Counted from the stretch's first letter, positions 41,604 through 51,925 are shown. The stretch is 64,000 nt of DNA from Thermosporothrix hazakensis (GCF_003253565.1 NZ_QKUF01000010.1:161194-225193); one strand, 5' to 3'. Notes: generated by a model not told the origin, from the sequence alone. Numbers and translations are program-made.

Positions 41604-44600
41604 TCGGCGCTCTCCCCCTCCTGACCGGTAAGGGTCATATCTTCTGTCAGATCCAACATCTTCAGGTGCACGTTTGGCTCCACCGAGCGCAGCGACGTCG
41701 GACACACAAACAGCGGGTCCGTTTCGCCCGGCTTCGGCATCTTGATAAGCGCCTGCTTGCCATCCCGTTTCAGGCTATAGTCCAGGACCGAATGATGAGC
41801 AAGCTTGCGCCAGTATCGTTGCAACACGTCCAGATCGTGGCGGATCCGCTCCTCTACGCTGCTGTTCTCGACCGCATTGGCGCGTCGCACAATCGTCTCG
41901 ATTGCCCGCTGAAACAGGGCGTCACCCTCCTCGATCACGGTTGCCGCCTTGCCGTTCTCGCTGTACTCCGTGCCGCTCAGCCGCACCAGACTGATTAAGA
42001 GAGCCGCCAGCCCGCGATCTAAGGCCCGGGGCGCAAACGGCGTCACCGAGGTCGCCTCGACCTGCTGATAGAAGGTTGCATGGTAATGCTCGAACTGCTC
42101 GAAGTGCGAGAGATCACGCGGGCGCGTCCAGTTATACACCACACAGACCAGTCCGGGCGTGCTGCGGCCCACGCGGCTCGTCGCCTGAATATATTCCGAC
42201 GTCGTTTTCGGCTGGCCGCCAACCACCATCAGGCCCAGGCGCTTCACATCCACGCCGACCGAAATCATATTCGTCGCCAGCAGCACATCAACGCGCCCCT
42301 TCCCATCGAGCGGGTACGGTTTCTCGATCTTAGCCAGCAGCTTCGGGATATCGCTGGAATGCCTGCGCGAGGTCATTTCTTCCACGACTGGCCGCCCCAT
42401 TCCCAATTCTTTTGAGTAGGAGCGCAACCGGGTGCTCACGTCATCGTCGATCAGGCGGCGCATGCCTCCGAGCTCACGCATGGAGTTGAAATAGCCCACA
42501 AGCGTCAGCCAGGGATCAGCCGCCTCACCATATTTGAGGAAGAGCCGATGCGCCGCGATCAGGAAGGCCAGATAGACGCGAATCAGCGCCGCCTTCATGC
42601 GCCGGCCATTGGCGCAGACTCCCATATAGAGCCTGCCATACTTCTCTTCAAGCGGGCGCTGGCGAGCAAAGAAGTTGTCCTTGCTATCGATGCCCTGAGG
42701 CGGGAAAACCTGCACCTTGCGCATAAATAGCGACTGCACCTGATAATCGGCTCGACGAATCGTCGCGGTGGCGGCCACCACCTTCGGGCGCACCTTTTTC
42801 CCGTTCACCTCCCAGGTACTCAACGCGTCAACCGCCGTCTCGTAGAGGCCAACCAGCGTCCCCAGCGGCCCTGAGATCAGATGGAGCTCGTCCTGAATGA
42901 TCAGGTCAGGCGGACGCAGCGGCGCGTGCCATTCCGATTCAACGGCGGGATAGTCTTTCGCCTTGCGATGCTTATCGTCATCCTTCAGGTCGGGCGAGCG
43001 GAAGCCGTGCCGCGGACAGCGCTTGTCAACCTGTCCGAAGAGCATCTGTGTCGCGCCATTGTGCGGCAGCATCGCGAATTTGTCGACTGTGGCGATCAAC
43101 AGCGCGGGCAGCAGACGATAGATCTCTTCATCGACCAGCAGCACCGGAAGCCCTTCTTGCGGGGCCTGTCGCTTCGAGAAGATGCACCTGCCGGTCTCAT
43201 CGCCGCAATAGATCAGGGTGCGCCCGCGTCCCTTCGCGAACGTCTCCACCTCGATATTGACACGCGGCTGAATCTGGCAACCACACCAGGGGCAATGGGT
43301 GAGCTGCTCCAGGCTCCCGCTGCCTGATGGGTAGCTCCCGCTCTTTTCATCGGTACAGATTCGTGCGCTCTCCTCGGTTGTGTTCGGGGTTGAATGGTTG
43401 CCCACCCAGAGCCCCAGGCGGAACGGCGTCTCGCCCCAGGTCTCCGGCTCGGTGCGCCGAATCACCTCACAGGCACAGATCAGGCCCGCCGCGCGCTGGA
43501 ACTGTTGCAGCGTCAGCAAGCGCAGAGTATAGCGCATGATGACCGCCACGCCATCAAGCCCGGAGCGCCCGGCCACCTCGCCCTGAAGCCGCCGAATCGC
43601 CAGCGTGTACGCGGTCAGGCCCAGATAGGCTTCAGTCTTACCGCCACCGGTCGGGAACCAGAGCAGGTCCGCGATCGCCTCGGGGGACTCGCTTCTGTCC
43701 GGGTGCTCAGGATTGCTGAGCGCGGGCAGGTTCAGCAGGATAAAGGCAAGCTGGAAGATACGCCACGAGCGATTCTGTTCAATATTAAAATCGATCAACT
43801 GACACTCTTTCCCCTGCCGGCGCGCCTCGGAGTAGAGCGTATGGATGCGCTGCAACCACATCGCCTTATTCATGAACGCGAAGGCTTTCGCCGCGTCGGC
43901 ATCGGTCCCCAGCAGCGCCACGCCCTCCCGAATGCGCTCAAGCGTCATGCGACATTGCTTCAACGCGTTGGACGCCACATCCTCAAACCCGCTCAGGCGA
44001 TGCAAGCCGGGATTGGCAACGCGGTCTTCCTGCTCCTTGATCCAGCGCTCATAGGCCCAGCAGAGCGGCTCAAGCATCTGCGGAAGCTCTTCCGGCTGCG
44101 CTTCAGCAAGCTTCTGCATATCCAGGACCAGCCCTTGCAGCGCGGGCAGCTCGTCCACGCCGGGAGCCTCGGTCTGAGCCACCTCGTAGCGCGGAATAAA
44201 GGTCGTCGAAAGCTTGATCGCACAGGTCGGGTCCAGCTTATCGGTCTCAGCATGCACGCTGACGCCGTGGCCGATCGCGAAGCTGACCTTATCGCGATAG
44301 AGCATGGACATCGCTTTCATATCGTCCGTCTCGCGCGTGTTGGGCTGCTTGCGCTGCTGGAAGAACGGGCGATGTTCCGGCTCCTCGACGATCAGTTCAG
44401 GCTGGAAGATCCAGGCCCGGTCACGCAGCTTTTTCGGCTCCTCCTGCCCGTTGACCAGATAGAGCGTCACGGTCCAGTTGTATTCACCTCGCCGAACCAG
44501 ACCCTTGACGTAGACGTTTGGCTGTTCCGGATCGGGGACCCAGGGATCAATCTGCCCCTCGCGCAAGGGAAGCAGCTTCGACGTGCCGCCGCGCGGCTGG

Positions 44601-45400
44601 CGCTTCCAGACCATTGCGGGGCTCCCATCTTTCTGCGTATAGGTTTCGCTCTGGATCCGCGTATACTGGGCCCACCGCGCGGTGATCAGCAGCGAGCGAG
44701 CCGCGAAATCAACACAGAAGCTCATCCCGATCGACGAGGGCATCAGGGTCGGCGTTTGCGAGGCATCTTTCTCCTCGGCCCCCTCGTCAGCGCCCTCTTC
44801 AGCCGAGTCGAGCTCATCGATCTCCTCGGGCAGGCTCTGCACGTTATCCGGAGCCAGTACGCCAACCAGATAGTATTCACGCACACGCGTTTCGGAGGGG
44901 GGAATCTCCTCTTCCGGCCCCCCACGCGGCCCGAGCAGATCTCGCATAACATGTTCAATCAGATCATCCCGTATCTGCTTCTGTGACACGGGCTCGAGCA
45001 CCTCGGGCGGCCTCTGAGGCAACACTATCCCATCCTCTTCCTGAAAATCGAACTCCTCTTCGGGTTCCGGCGCCGGCTGCCAGACTTCCGGGGTGTCGTA
45101 GGTCGCCTGCAGCATCGGCTTGCGCACTGTCGGTTCGGCGTCTTCGTCCTCATCTTCCAGCTCCTCCAGCCGATCCAGGGCGCTTGCAAGAGCCTGCTGA
45201 ACGGCGGGAGACATGCTCTCTTCGCCGATCAGCTCCGAAACCTCATCGAGATGGACCCCACGCAAGAGGGTCAGTAATTGGGGTTGCGTGACCTCCGTGA
45301 CGGCTTCCCAGTTCAAGGTGATCTCGCCTCGACGAAGGCCAGCGTTGAGCGCAACAAGGTCAACCGCGTCCAGTTGCGGTGGGAGTTGAACTATCTGCAC
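41600..45400 (-). CDS. drmA: DISARM helicase DrmA
   Basis: A 1266-residue protein. Residues 1-55 resemble a small STAS-like fold (DAVDLVALNAGLRRGEITLN) and are followed by an acidic linker. The DrmA core has Walker A FPTGGGKTE (about 582-590), MRYTLRLLTLQQFQRA, a zinc-type CPWCGC, the DELH box in LIIQDELHLISGPLG and the second RecA domain with LLATNMISVGVDVKRLGLMV and YIQATSRVGRS. DrmA with DrmB is the core of DISARM; as characterised, the complex binds DNA ends and is relieved of autoinhibition by 5' single-stranded tails. It follows the UvrD-like gene by 21 bp. Confidence 0.92.
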   Translation of the reverse strand: MQIVQLPPQLDAVDLVALNAGLRRGEITLNWEAVTEVTQPQLLTLLRGVHLDEVSELIGEESMSPAVQQALASALDRLEELEDEDEDAEPTVRKPMLQATYDTPEVWQPAPEPEEEFDFQEEDGIVLPQRPPEVLEPVSQKQIRDDLIEHVMRDLLGPRGGPEEEIPPSETRVREYYLVGVLAPDNVQSLPEEIDELDSAEEGADEGAEEKDASQTPTLMPSSIGMSFCVDFAARSLLITARWAQYTRIQSETYTQKDGSPAMVWKRQPRGGTSKLLPLREGQIDPWVPDPEQPNVYVKGLVRRGEYNWTVTLYLVNGQEEPKKLRDRAWIFQPELIVEEPEHRPFFQQRKQPNTRETDDMKAMSMLYRDKVSFAIGHGVSVHAETDKLDPTCAIKLSTTFIPRYEVAQTEAPGVDELPALQGLVLDMQKLAEAQPEELPQMLEPLCWAYERWIKEQEDRVANPGLHRLSGFEDVASNALKQCRMTLERIREGVALLGTDADAAKAFAFMNKAMWLQRIHTLYSEARRQGKECQLIDFNIEQNRSWRIFQLAFILLNLPALSNPEHPDRSESPEAIADLLWFPTGGGKTEAYLGLTAYTLAIRRLQGEVAGRSGLDGVAVIMRYTLRLLTLQQFQRAAGLICACEVIRRTEPETWGETPFRLGLWVGNHSTPNTTEESARICTDEKSGSYPSGSGSLEQLTHCPWCGCQIQPRVNIEVETFAKGRGRTLIYCGDETGRCIFSKRQAPQEGLPVLLVDEEIYRLLPALLIATVDKFAMLPHNGATQMLFGQVDKRCPRHGFRSPDLKDDDKHRKAKDYPAVESEWHAPLRPPDLIIQDELHLISGPLGTLVGLYETAVDALSTWEVNGKKVRPKVVAATATIRRADYQVQSLFMRKVQVFPPQGIDSKDNFFARQRPLEEKYGRLYMGVCANGRRMKAALIRVYLAFLIAAHRLFLKYGEAADPWLTLVGYFNSMRELGGMRRLIDDDVSTRLRSYSKELGMGRPVVEEMTSRRHSSDIPKLLAKIEKPYPLDGKGRVDVLLATNMISVGVDVKRLGLMVVGGQPKTTSEYIQATSRVGRSTPGLVCVVYNWTRPRDLSHFEQFEHYHATFYQQVEATSVTPFAPRALDRGLAALLISLVRLSGTEYSENGKAATVIEEGDALFQRAIETIVRRANAVENSSVEERIRHDLDVLQRYWRKLAHHSVLDYSLKRDGKQALIKMPKPGETDPLFVCPTSLRSVEPNVHLKMLDLTEDMTLTGQEGESAE

Positions 45401-45421
45401 CGTTGCATCCTTCCTTGCTCG

Positions 45422-47551
45422 TTACTGCTTACTGCTCAAATTCCAGTAGGTAGAATCGAAGCCGGTTAAAAGCTCGTTCTCGTGCTGTGCGGGCACGACA
45501 ACCAGCAGGGCACGCATTGCACGGGTCATCGCCACATACATCGTGCGCCGCTCCCGCGCCAGCATCTCGGCTTGCTCATCCTCAGGAGCCTGCTCGTCTA
45601 TCACCGGATAGCGCCCGCTGAGAAAGCCCGCGATGGCAACAACGGGGAACTCAAGTCCTTTTGCGGATTTGAGGGTCAGCACTTTGATACCCGGGCGCTT
45701 GAGGTTGAGATCTGAGCCGCTCATAAAGGTGGCCTCTAACCCCTCAACGCGGAGATCGTTCGCAATCTGCCGTCCCTCTCCCTCGCTCGGACAGAGCACC
45801 GCGCATGAGCTGTGTGTCAGGCGGAGCGCGTTGCAGGCCCGGGTGAAGAAATCCTTCAACAGTTGAATCTCGTGATTGGCGGTCAACACGGCACGCACAT
45901 CAGGCATGGGCCCGGAGTTGACATAGTGCGTGGTGTACTCGATGGGCTCCAGCGCGCCATAGGTCAGATAGGAGTGCGCCGCCTCGTCGATCTCCTGTGT
46001 GGAGCGATAGTTTGCCTTGAGGATGTTGGTGTGCCCCTGGAAATTGAGATCCTGATGCACTTCCTTCCACGAGAAGCTGCTTCCATATATTGATTGATTG
46101 GCATCCGCTGTAATAAAGAGGCGATTTGGGGCCTTGCAGAGCTTCACAAGCAGCCGCAGCGCTGCCGGCTCAAGATCCTGCGCCTCGTCAATCACGACGG
46201 CATCATAGCGCCTGTAGGACGGCAGGCTGTCAATCAGGCGAGCGGCCCGCACCCGGCGCTGTTGCCACGTCTCCTGACCGGTGGCCTCTACCAGCTCTTT
46301 CCAGCGCTCATAGACGCGCCAGACTGCTTCACGCTGCAAGCCGTTCAGGCGATACTTACGCCCGGTTCGCGCCATGCACTGGTACTCTAGCAGGCTCTCG
46401 ACCTCGCGCGCCACAAGAAACGTGTCGATCTCCTGCCGCAGGTAGTCGTTCCCCATGCGGATGAGGGCCTGCCGTTGCGCCCGCTGCTGAAGCGGACTCC
46501 CCTCAAAACGCACCTCGGCGACCGCTTTGTGCAGAATCTCCTGCAAGGTCTTCTCATCGAGGATATCTTTATAGGCGTGCGCTTTGTGCAGCACATCGGT
46601 CGCGATAGTGTCGGCGGTCTGCACGCGGACATAGCGCATCGAGTCACCCAGAAGCTGCTGTAGAAGCTGCATTGATGACTTCACAAGCGCGTTCGTATAG
46701 GTGGTGAAGAGGATACGCGGCGCGGCGGTGGACTTCTCCTGCAAGAGCTGCTGCAACAGAGAGCGAATCCGGTAGAGGGCGACGGTGCTCTTGCCTGTGC
46801 CGGGACCACCCTTGACCATCGTGGGCCCGCTTGCGTGGAGCGGCCAGCGCGTGTACTGCTCCTGTTCGGGCGAGAGCTTCAGCAGGAAGTCGAGCAGCTC
46901 GCCTTCTTTGTAGCGCAGCAGGTCATCAACGCCGCCGAGCGCCTGAAGGGTAGGTTCCTGCTGAATGAGCTCTATTGGCTTCTCGAACATGTACTCGTCG
47001 AGGCGCAGGATCGTCTCATCATCAAGGCCATGACAGTCGTACAATGCCTCTCGCGTCTTGAGCGGTAGCAGGCGGGCATGGTAGATCTTCGGGATACGCA
47101 GCCGCGTCAGCAGTTCCTCGGTGATCGGCTCGGGGAAGGGCGTCGTTTCCTCTTTTGGCTGCATCTTCGCAATGATCGCATCCCAGTCGGGGCGCTGTCT
47201 GGCGTTGGCCGCGGCCTGCTCCAGCCCCGCCAGTTCTTCGGGTGTCAGCTCGTCGTCTTCAAGGTCGACTTCGTCTTCGTAGGTGCTCTCGTCGCGCCGC
47301 CGCAGCGTCCAGATCGCGACATACTGCTTGTCGAAGGTGTAGAACACGCGATAGTGCCCGGCGCGGAGCCGATAGAGCCTGATGCCCTGCTGCCAGTAGC
47401 GCTGGAAGGGCACTTTCACTTTGCCGGCTGGCTCGGGGTCGCCGGTGAGCATGTTGACCTTCTCCATGATCTGATGCAGCTCTTTGCCCGGCAGCGCGAG
47501 CATGTTTTGCAGAAATGTTGGTTTGATCAAAAGCTGGCGTTGTGCCGTCAT
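45422..47551 (-). CDS. UvrD-like helicase with N-terminal RelE/ParE-like domain
   Basis: A 709-residue protein. Residues about 4-90 match the RelE/ParE toxin fold: KPTFLQNMLALPGKELHQIM, IRLYRLRAGHYRVFYTFDKQ, then IWTLRRRDEST. A linker leads to a superfamily-1 helicase with Walker A KGGPGTGKST (about 247-256), DEAQD in VVIDEAQDLEP, TADANQSIY, NYRSTQEI, LKSAKGLEFPVV and the final YVAMTRAMRAL. The start is ATG 47551, 37 bp after drmMI; an open stretch upstream overlaps drmMI and is not coding. Fusions of a RelE-like domain to UvrD are known as single proteins, but not, to my knowledge, as a DISARM core component. Function here is inferred: DNA unwinding, with the small domain regulating it or acting as RNase. 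Confidence 0.87.
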   Translation of the reverse strand: MTAQRQLLIKPTFLQNMLALPGKELHQIMEKVNMLTGDPEPAGKVKVPFQRYWQQGIRLYRLRAGHYRVFYTFDKQYVAIWTLRRRDESTYEDEVDLEDDELTPEELAGLEQAAANARQRPDWDAIIAKMQPKEETTPFPEPITEELLTRLRIPKIYHARLLPLKTREALYDCHGLDDETILRLDEYMFEKPIELIQQEPTLQALGGVDDLLRYKEGELLDFLLKLSPEQEQYTRWPLHASGPTMVKGGPGTGKSTVALYRIRSLLQQLLQEKSTAAPRILFTTYTNALVKSSMQLLQQLLGDSMRYVRVQTADTIATDVLHKAHAYKDILDEKTLQEILHKAVAEVRFEGSPLQQRAQRQALIRMGNDYLRQEIDTFLVAREVESLLEYQCMARTGRKYRLNGLQREAVWRVYERWKELVEATGQETWQQRRVRAARLIDSLPSYRRYDAVVIDEAQDLEPAALRLLVKLCKAPNRLFITADANQSIYGSSFSWKEVHQDLNFQGHTNILKANYRSTQEIDEAAHSYLTYGALEPIEYTTHYVNSGPMPDVRAVLTANHEIQLLKDFFTRACNALRLTHSSCAVLCPSEGEGRQIANDLRVEGLEATFMSGSDLNLKRPGIKVLTLKSAKGLEFPVVAIAGFLSGRYPVIDEQAPEDEQAEMLARERRTMYVAMTRAMRALLVVVPAQHENELLTGFDSTYWNLSSKQ

Positions 47552-47588
47552 AACGTGTGATATCCTCTCTGGTTGCTCGATCTGTGTG

Positions 47589-50500
47589 CTAGAAGAGGGT
47601 TGGCTGCTCGTATTCGGAGCCGAAGAGGTCCTGCTGTCGATAGCCGTTTTGTCTATCGCCCTCCTTGTCGTCATCGGCCTCGTTGCCGCTCCTGGAGGGG
47701 TGCGCGGCGGGATGGTGACCATTGTGCCCGTTCGCGGCCTGCTTCTTGCGCTGTTCGAGCCATGCTTTTCCTTTCTTCGTGGGCTTACCGGTCTCATCGA
47801 CGAGCCCGGCGGCTTGCTCCTCGCGGTGACGCTGATGGTTCAATTCGAGCAGGCGATCCAGCACCTCCAGACGCGCCCGCTCCGAGATCGTGAAGCGGAG
47901 CCCTTGCGCGGTCTCGTGGAAACCATATTCAAGCCGAAGGTCGGTCCAGCCATAGGCGCGCGCAACGGCCTCATCCATCTCCCGATGCAGCTCACGCAGC
48001 GCGACGATATCGGGAGCCTTCTCCTTCGGGTTGTGGAACCGGTTGTAGACATCGGTCAGCCCTTCCTGCCGCCTCAAACAGATCGCCTGCCGATGCTCAT
48101 GGTAGCGCTTCCCGATGTCGTCAAGCCCGTCAAGCGAACGAGGGAAGGGAAAATTCTGGAAGCAATCTGTAGGCGAATAGTTTATACCAGCATCTCTAAG
48201 AGTAGAACTATACTGCCGAACCCAAACATAATGGAACGTGCTCTGTAGAGATGCAAAAGTACTCATAGAGCTATCCGCAATAACTCCAACCTTATGTGAG
48301 AACACCATACTATTCTGCACTAAAACACAAATCAAGTGCTTGGATATCAAGGGTACAACTATCACCCGCTGCATATGAGCGATGGTGGAGTAAAGATCTA
48401 TGGTAGGACGCTTAAATTGCCACCATTTCCCTCTCACTTTCCGATCATTATTCACATCCCGTTCTGGCTTTGCTCGTTCAATAACAATATCCAAACAATC
48501 AGGATATAATTGTGCCTTCTCAAGAGGCCAATCGTGGAAGTTAATGACCCACCGGCCTGGTGACTGATCCGGCTGAGAATTCAAATCCTTCCCATTTAAA
48601 TACGGGAACAGCACATCCTTATTCCGCGCATCCTTTGCAATCAGTGCCTGTGCCTCTTCTGGCTCAAGCACAAAACCCATACCCAGCACCAAAGAGCCAA
48701 TAAAGGACTTCTGTGCATTTGCCAGCAACGGAAGCGGCTTCCCCTGCGCCTTGCCGGGAGCAGTCAGATAAGGAGTGATACTGATCACTTCCCTGTCATC
48801 GAGGACACAGAGCCCATTCCAGTCCCCTTTGTACAACCATGCATACGCAACTTCCAAAGCGGCGTCACCGGGCCAGCGACGACTAGGAACCGCACGAGGA
48901 ATCGTGATACCCTCCTCAACAAGCTGGTCCAGACCGACTTTACGGGTGGCGCCCTGCGCAATCGTGTTCGTCGCAACAAGTGCAGCCATTCCCCTCTGTT
49001 GTAGCAAGCCCGTTGCCCGCAGGTAGAAGTAGGCGCACAGATCAGCACTTCCATGCTTCCCCTTCGCCAGATATTTCACCAGATAATCGCGATAATCGGT
49101 GCCCAGAGCGCCAGTGATCTTCTGCCCTCCCTGGAACGGCGGGTTGCTTACGATGGCACTGAAACCGGCATCACCGTTCCTGTACAGGAAGACCTCGGGG
49201 AACTCAAGGTGCCAGTGGAACGGCTTACGCCCCTTCAGCCGCTTGTCTGCCTCCGCCCGGAGCTCTTTATATGCTTCACGGTTCGACCGCTTGCCTTCCT
49301 CTGTCAGACGATTCTTGATCCCCTCAATGTACCCTTCCGCAACCGGGATGAAGGACATGCTCAGGTCGTCTGCCTTGACCGCGCGCTTCTTCTTGCTATC
49401 CATGTTGTGCGCGACCAGAATATCAGCACCCAGACGCGCAATCTCTAGCGCCTGATCCGCTTCACGCAGCAAACGTTCCTTCTTCTCAACATCTTTGATC
49501 GTGTTAGAGCTAAGGGCACGAACCTGCTTGCGGAGCTCCAACACAAGCTGCAACAGCCGTTGAATGCTCTTATGCACAAATGGCCTCATTGGCTCGCCCT
49601 TCTCGTTCACCAGCGACCAGTTCTCTAGCTGCTGATCGGAGGCGCCAAGCAGCGAGTCGCCGTGACGCAGGGCGTGATCGAGAAAGGTAAAGGGCTTCTC
49701 CCGCGCCAGCGTGACCAGCCAGAGCGAGAGCTTCGCCATCTCGGCGGCCATCGGATTCTTGTCCACGCCATACAGACAGCGCTCGGCCACCATACGCCGG
49801 GCCAGCGCTAACCGCTCCTCGATGTCGTTCGGAAGCAGCAGCTCGCTGTACTCCCCCTGCGAGATCGTCAGCGCGCCGGAATCGGTGATGACCAGCACCT
49901 TCCGCCCATCCTGACGCAAACGCTGCTCCTCGCGCTCCCAGGCCTCTACCAGCTTCTCGGCCAGATAGCGGCAGGACTGCACCAGAAACGCACCCGAGCC
50001 CATCGCCATGTCACAGATCGTCAGTTCCAGCAACTCGGGAGCCGACTTGAGCTGCCATGCTTCCTCGGGCTTGCCCTCCGCCGGGCCAACATAGACCAGC
50101 GGATCAAGCGCGTGCTTCACGATCGGCTCGGTCAGGCTGCGCGGCGTGTAGTGCGTCCCGGTCTGGCGGCGTTCGGCGCCTTTGGTCACATAGATCGAGC
50201 CGGGCGTGACAATCGCATAGTTGCCCAGGCTATCCTTGCGCAACAGCGCGGCATAGGGCAGCACCCGGGAGAAAATATCCTGCTTGTTGTCGCAGGCCTC
50301 CATCAAGCGGCTCCGCGCCTGAGGATCGTCGAGCGTCTGGTGCAGCGCCTTCCGCAACGGAGACACGCCACGCTTCGTCAGCTCAGCCAGATAGGCAAGC
50401 AGCGCCTCCTCGCCCTTCGCGGCGTGGGATTCCAGCTCCTCAAGCGTCGTCTCGGCCTCGGCATCTTTCGTACCCAGCAAGCCCAGAATCGTCGTCGTGG

Positions 50501-51842
50501 AGCGCTTCGCCGTATGGTCAAGCAGGCCCTCATACACGTGGCCAATCTGCTCGACGTCGAGACCCCGGAACGAGAGGCGGCGTCGCTCGGTGCCGCCCGC
50601 CTCGCGCACCCGCAGGTATTGCAGCGAGTCCAGCAGGTAGAGCACGGTGCGGTTATCGATCGCGAGCGGATGCGCCGGAGTGGTGCGCCAGCTTGTCTTC
50701 TGCGGGCGCCCCTCAAGGAAGGGGAAGCGATCCGGGTCAAAGAGATGACCGCCATAGGCAGGCAGGCGCAAATCCGGGTGGTCAACGCCACCATAAACCA
50801 TACGGAAGAGCGCCAGCAAGCGGCTCCACGCATCGTAGCGCAGACCAAGCACCTCTTCAGTCTGCTGGTCGGCCTGTTCGCGAAGCTGTTTGCCCATCGT
50901 CGAGATCGCGTAGTTCTGGTCGTAGAGCGCCTCGCCCAGACAGAGCAGGCCGCGCTCCTCCGCCGAGAGCAGGAAGACCAACCGCATCATGACCGTCAGC
51001 GCCGCCTCGTACAGCGTCTTCTCGTCCACATCCTGCAACAGGGTGCGCTGTCTGTCCTTGTCGAGCCGATCCAGCGTCTTGATCAGCAGCTCGACCGCCC
51101 GCAGCACCTGATCGCCAAGCTGGTTGGTCACCTCCTGCTGCGACTCCGCGCTTTTGCTCAGCAGCGCCTCCAGCGTCTCTTCATCCGGCACGCCATAGAA
51201 GCGATACATGCCAAGCACGTTGTAGAAGGCGCGGAGCGTGATCGGCTCCTCGGTCCAGATCGTGGCATCCCAGGTATAGTAGCCGGTCGTTTCCTGCGGG
51301 GGCGCGTCAACCAGCATCCAGGAACGCCCGTTCGTCACCAGGCCGAGCCGCATGCCGGTCCCGCGCAACAGCTCCATCATCTTCGTCGCCGGCGACACCT
51401 TCCAGACCGAGTCCGTGACCGCCTTTTCGAGATTCTGCCGCATCGGGTAGAGCTGCACCAGCAGGCGCGGCTGCGCTTCATCGGGAGCCTGAATCACCAG
51501 ATCCGGGAACAGCGTTTCGCCATGCTCTTTCACCGTATAGCGAAGGTTCTCCGTGATCTGCTGACCTTCACGCAGATACTCGGGGCGGAAATTCAACACA
51601 TCGGTCAGCACGAAGCGCAACCATTGATAATGAATCCCGCGATCAGGGTGAAGCCCTTCCTGATTGTCGGCCCACTCATCGTACGCGGTCCGCAGGCGGC
51701 GGCGCACCTCCACCTCATCGGAGCGCGTGTCAAGGCCATGCTTGAACACCTCAAGCAGAACGGCCGTGCTGAGAAATGGGCCGGAAATATCGATCAATGA
51801 AAGCCAGGTGGCATGTTGCCGTGCTGGAGTCTCAGTAGCCAT
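47589..51842 (-). CDS. drmMI: DISARM adenine-specific DNA methyltransferase DrmMI
   Basis: A ~1417-residue type IIG-like N6-adenine methylase. Methylase motif I is CDMAMGSGAFLVQSCRYLAE, followed by GVDKNPMAAEMAKLSLWL. The catalytic motif IV is NPPF in AIVSNPPFQGGQ. A long target-recognition region follows. The N-terminal ~500 residues (WLRFVLTDVLNF, LVTNGRSWMLVDAPP) resemble the nuclease-like N-domain of such enzymes, but I see no intact catalytic D/E-x-K there. In DISARM, DrmMI marks host DNA as self. I prefer ATG 51842, with GGAAAGGA upstream; a GTG at 51896 is in frame. It lies between drmD and the UvrD-like gene with short gaps. Confidence 0.91.
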   Translation of the reverse strand: MATETPARQHATWLSLIDISGPFLSTAVLLEVFKHGLDTRSDEVEVRRRLRTAYDEWADNQEGLHPDRGIHYQWLRFVLTDVLNFRPEYLREGQQITENLRYTVKEHGETLFPDLVIQAPDEAQPRLLVQLYPMRQNLEKAVTDSVWKVSPATKMMELLRGTGMRLGLVTNGRSWMLVDAPPQETTGYYTWDATIWTEEPITLRAFYNVLGMYRFYGVPDEETLEALLSKSAESQQEVTNQLGDQVLRAVELLIKTLDRLDKDRQRTLLQDVDEKTLYEAALTVMMRLVFLLSAEERGLLCLGEALYDQNYAISTMGKQLREQADQQTEEVLGLRYDAWSRLLALFRMVYGGVDHPDLRLPAYGGHLFDPDRFPFLEGRPQKTSWRTTPAHPLAIDNRTVLYLLDSLQYLRVREAGGTERRRLSFRGLDVEQIGHVYEGLLDHTAKRSTTTILGLLGTKDAEAETTLEELESHAAKGEEALLAYLAELTKRGVSPLRKALHQTLDDPQARSRLMEACDNKQDIFSRVLPYAALLRKDSLGNYAIVTPGSIYVTKGAERRQTGTHYTPRSLTEPIVKHALDPLVYVGPAEGKPEEAWQLKSAPELLELTICDMAMGSGAFLVQSCRYLAEKLVEAWEREEQRLRQDGRKVLVITDSGALTISQGEYSELLLPNDIEERLALARRMVAERCLYGVDKNPMAAEMAKLSLWLVTLAREKPFTFLDHALRHGDSLLGASDQQLENWSLVNEKGEPMRPFVHKSIQRLLQLVLELRKQVRALSSNTIKDVEKKERLLREADQALEIARLGADILVAHNMDSKKKRAVKADDLSMSFIPVAEGYIEGIKNRLTEEGKRSNREAYKELRAEADKRLKGRKPFHWHLEFPEVFLYRNGDAGFSAIVSNPPFQGGQKITGALGTDYRDYLVKYLAKGKHGSADLCAYFYLRATGLLQQRGMAALVATNTIAQGATRKVGLDQLVEEGITIPRAVPSRRWPGDAALEVAYAWLYKGDWNGLCVLDDREVISITPYLTAPGKAQGKPLPLLANAQKSFIGSLVLGMGFVLEPEEAQALIAKDARNKDVLFPYLNGKDLNSQPDQSPGRWVINFHDWPLEKAQLYPDCLDIVIERAKPERDVNNDRKVRGKWWQFKRPTIDLYSTIAHMQRVIVVPLISKHLICVLVQNSMVFSHKVGVIADSSMSTFASLQSTFHYVWVRQYSSTLRDAGINYSPTDCFQNFPFPRSLDGLDDIGKRYHEHRQAICLRRQEGLTDVYNRFHNPKEKAPDIVALRELHREMDEAVARAYGWTDLRLEYGFHETAQGLRFTISERARLEVLDRLLELNHQRHREEQAAGLVDETGKPTKKGKAWLEQRKKQAANGHNGHHPAAHPSRSGNEADDDKEGDRQNGYRQQDLFGSEYEQPTLF

Positions 51843-51925
51843 AGATACGCCACAGCATCCTTTCCACAGGAATAATGAAATAGAACCGGGGCGCACTCCC
51901 CACCAGCGGAGAATGCGCCAGCCTC

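Noticed and set aside
41604..41705. Upstream extension of DrmB into drmA
   Set aside because: ATG at 41603 with an ATGA overlap and a recognisable DrmB N-terminus fits better than a 34-residue extension overlapping drmA.
43394..44986. Plus-strand open frame of 530 codons opposite drmA
   Set aside because: No recognisable domain; low-complexity Arg/His/Gln composition; drmA on the opposite strand is certain.
47552..47797. Upstream extension of the UvrD-like protein into drmMI
   Set aside because: Low-complexity Ser/Arg/Pro sequence antiparallel in character to a coding region of drmMI in another frame; the RelE-like domain begins right after ATG 47551.
50112..51800. Plus-strand open frame of 562 codons opposite drmMI
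   Set aside because: Same reasons: no domain, Arg/His/Gln-rich, antisense to a well-supported methylase.
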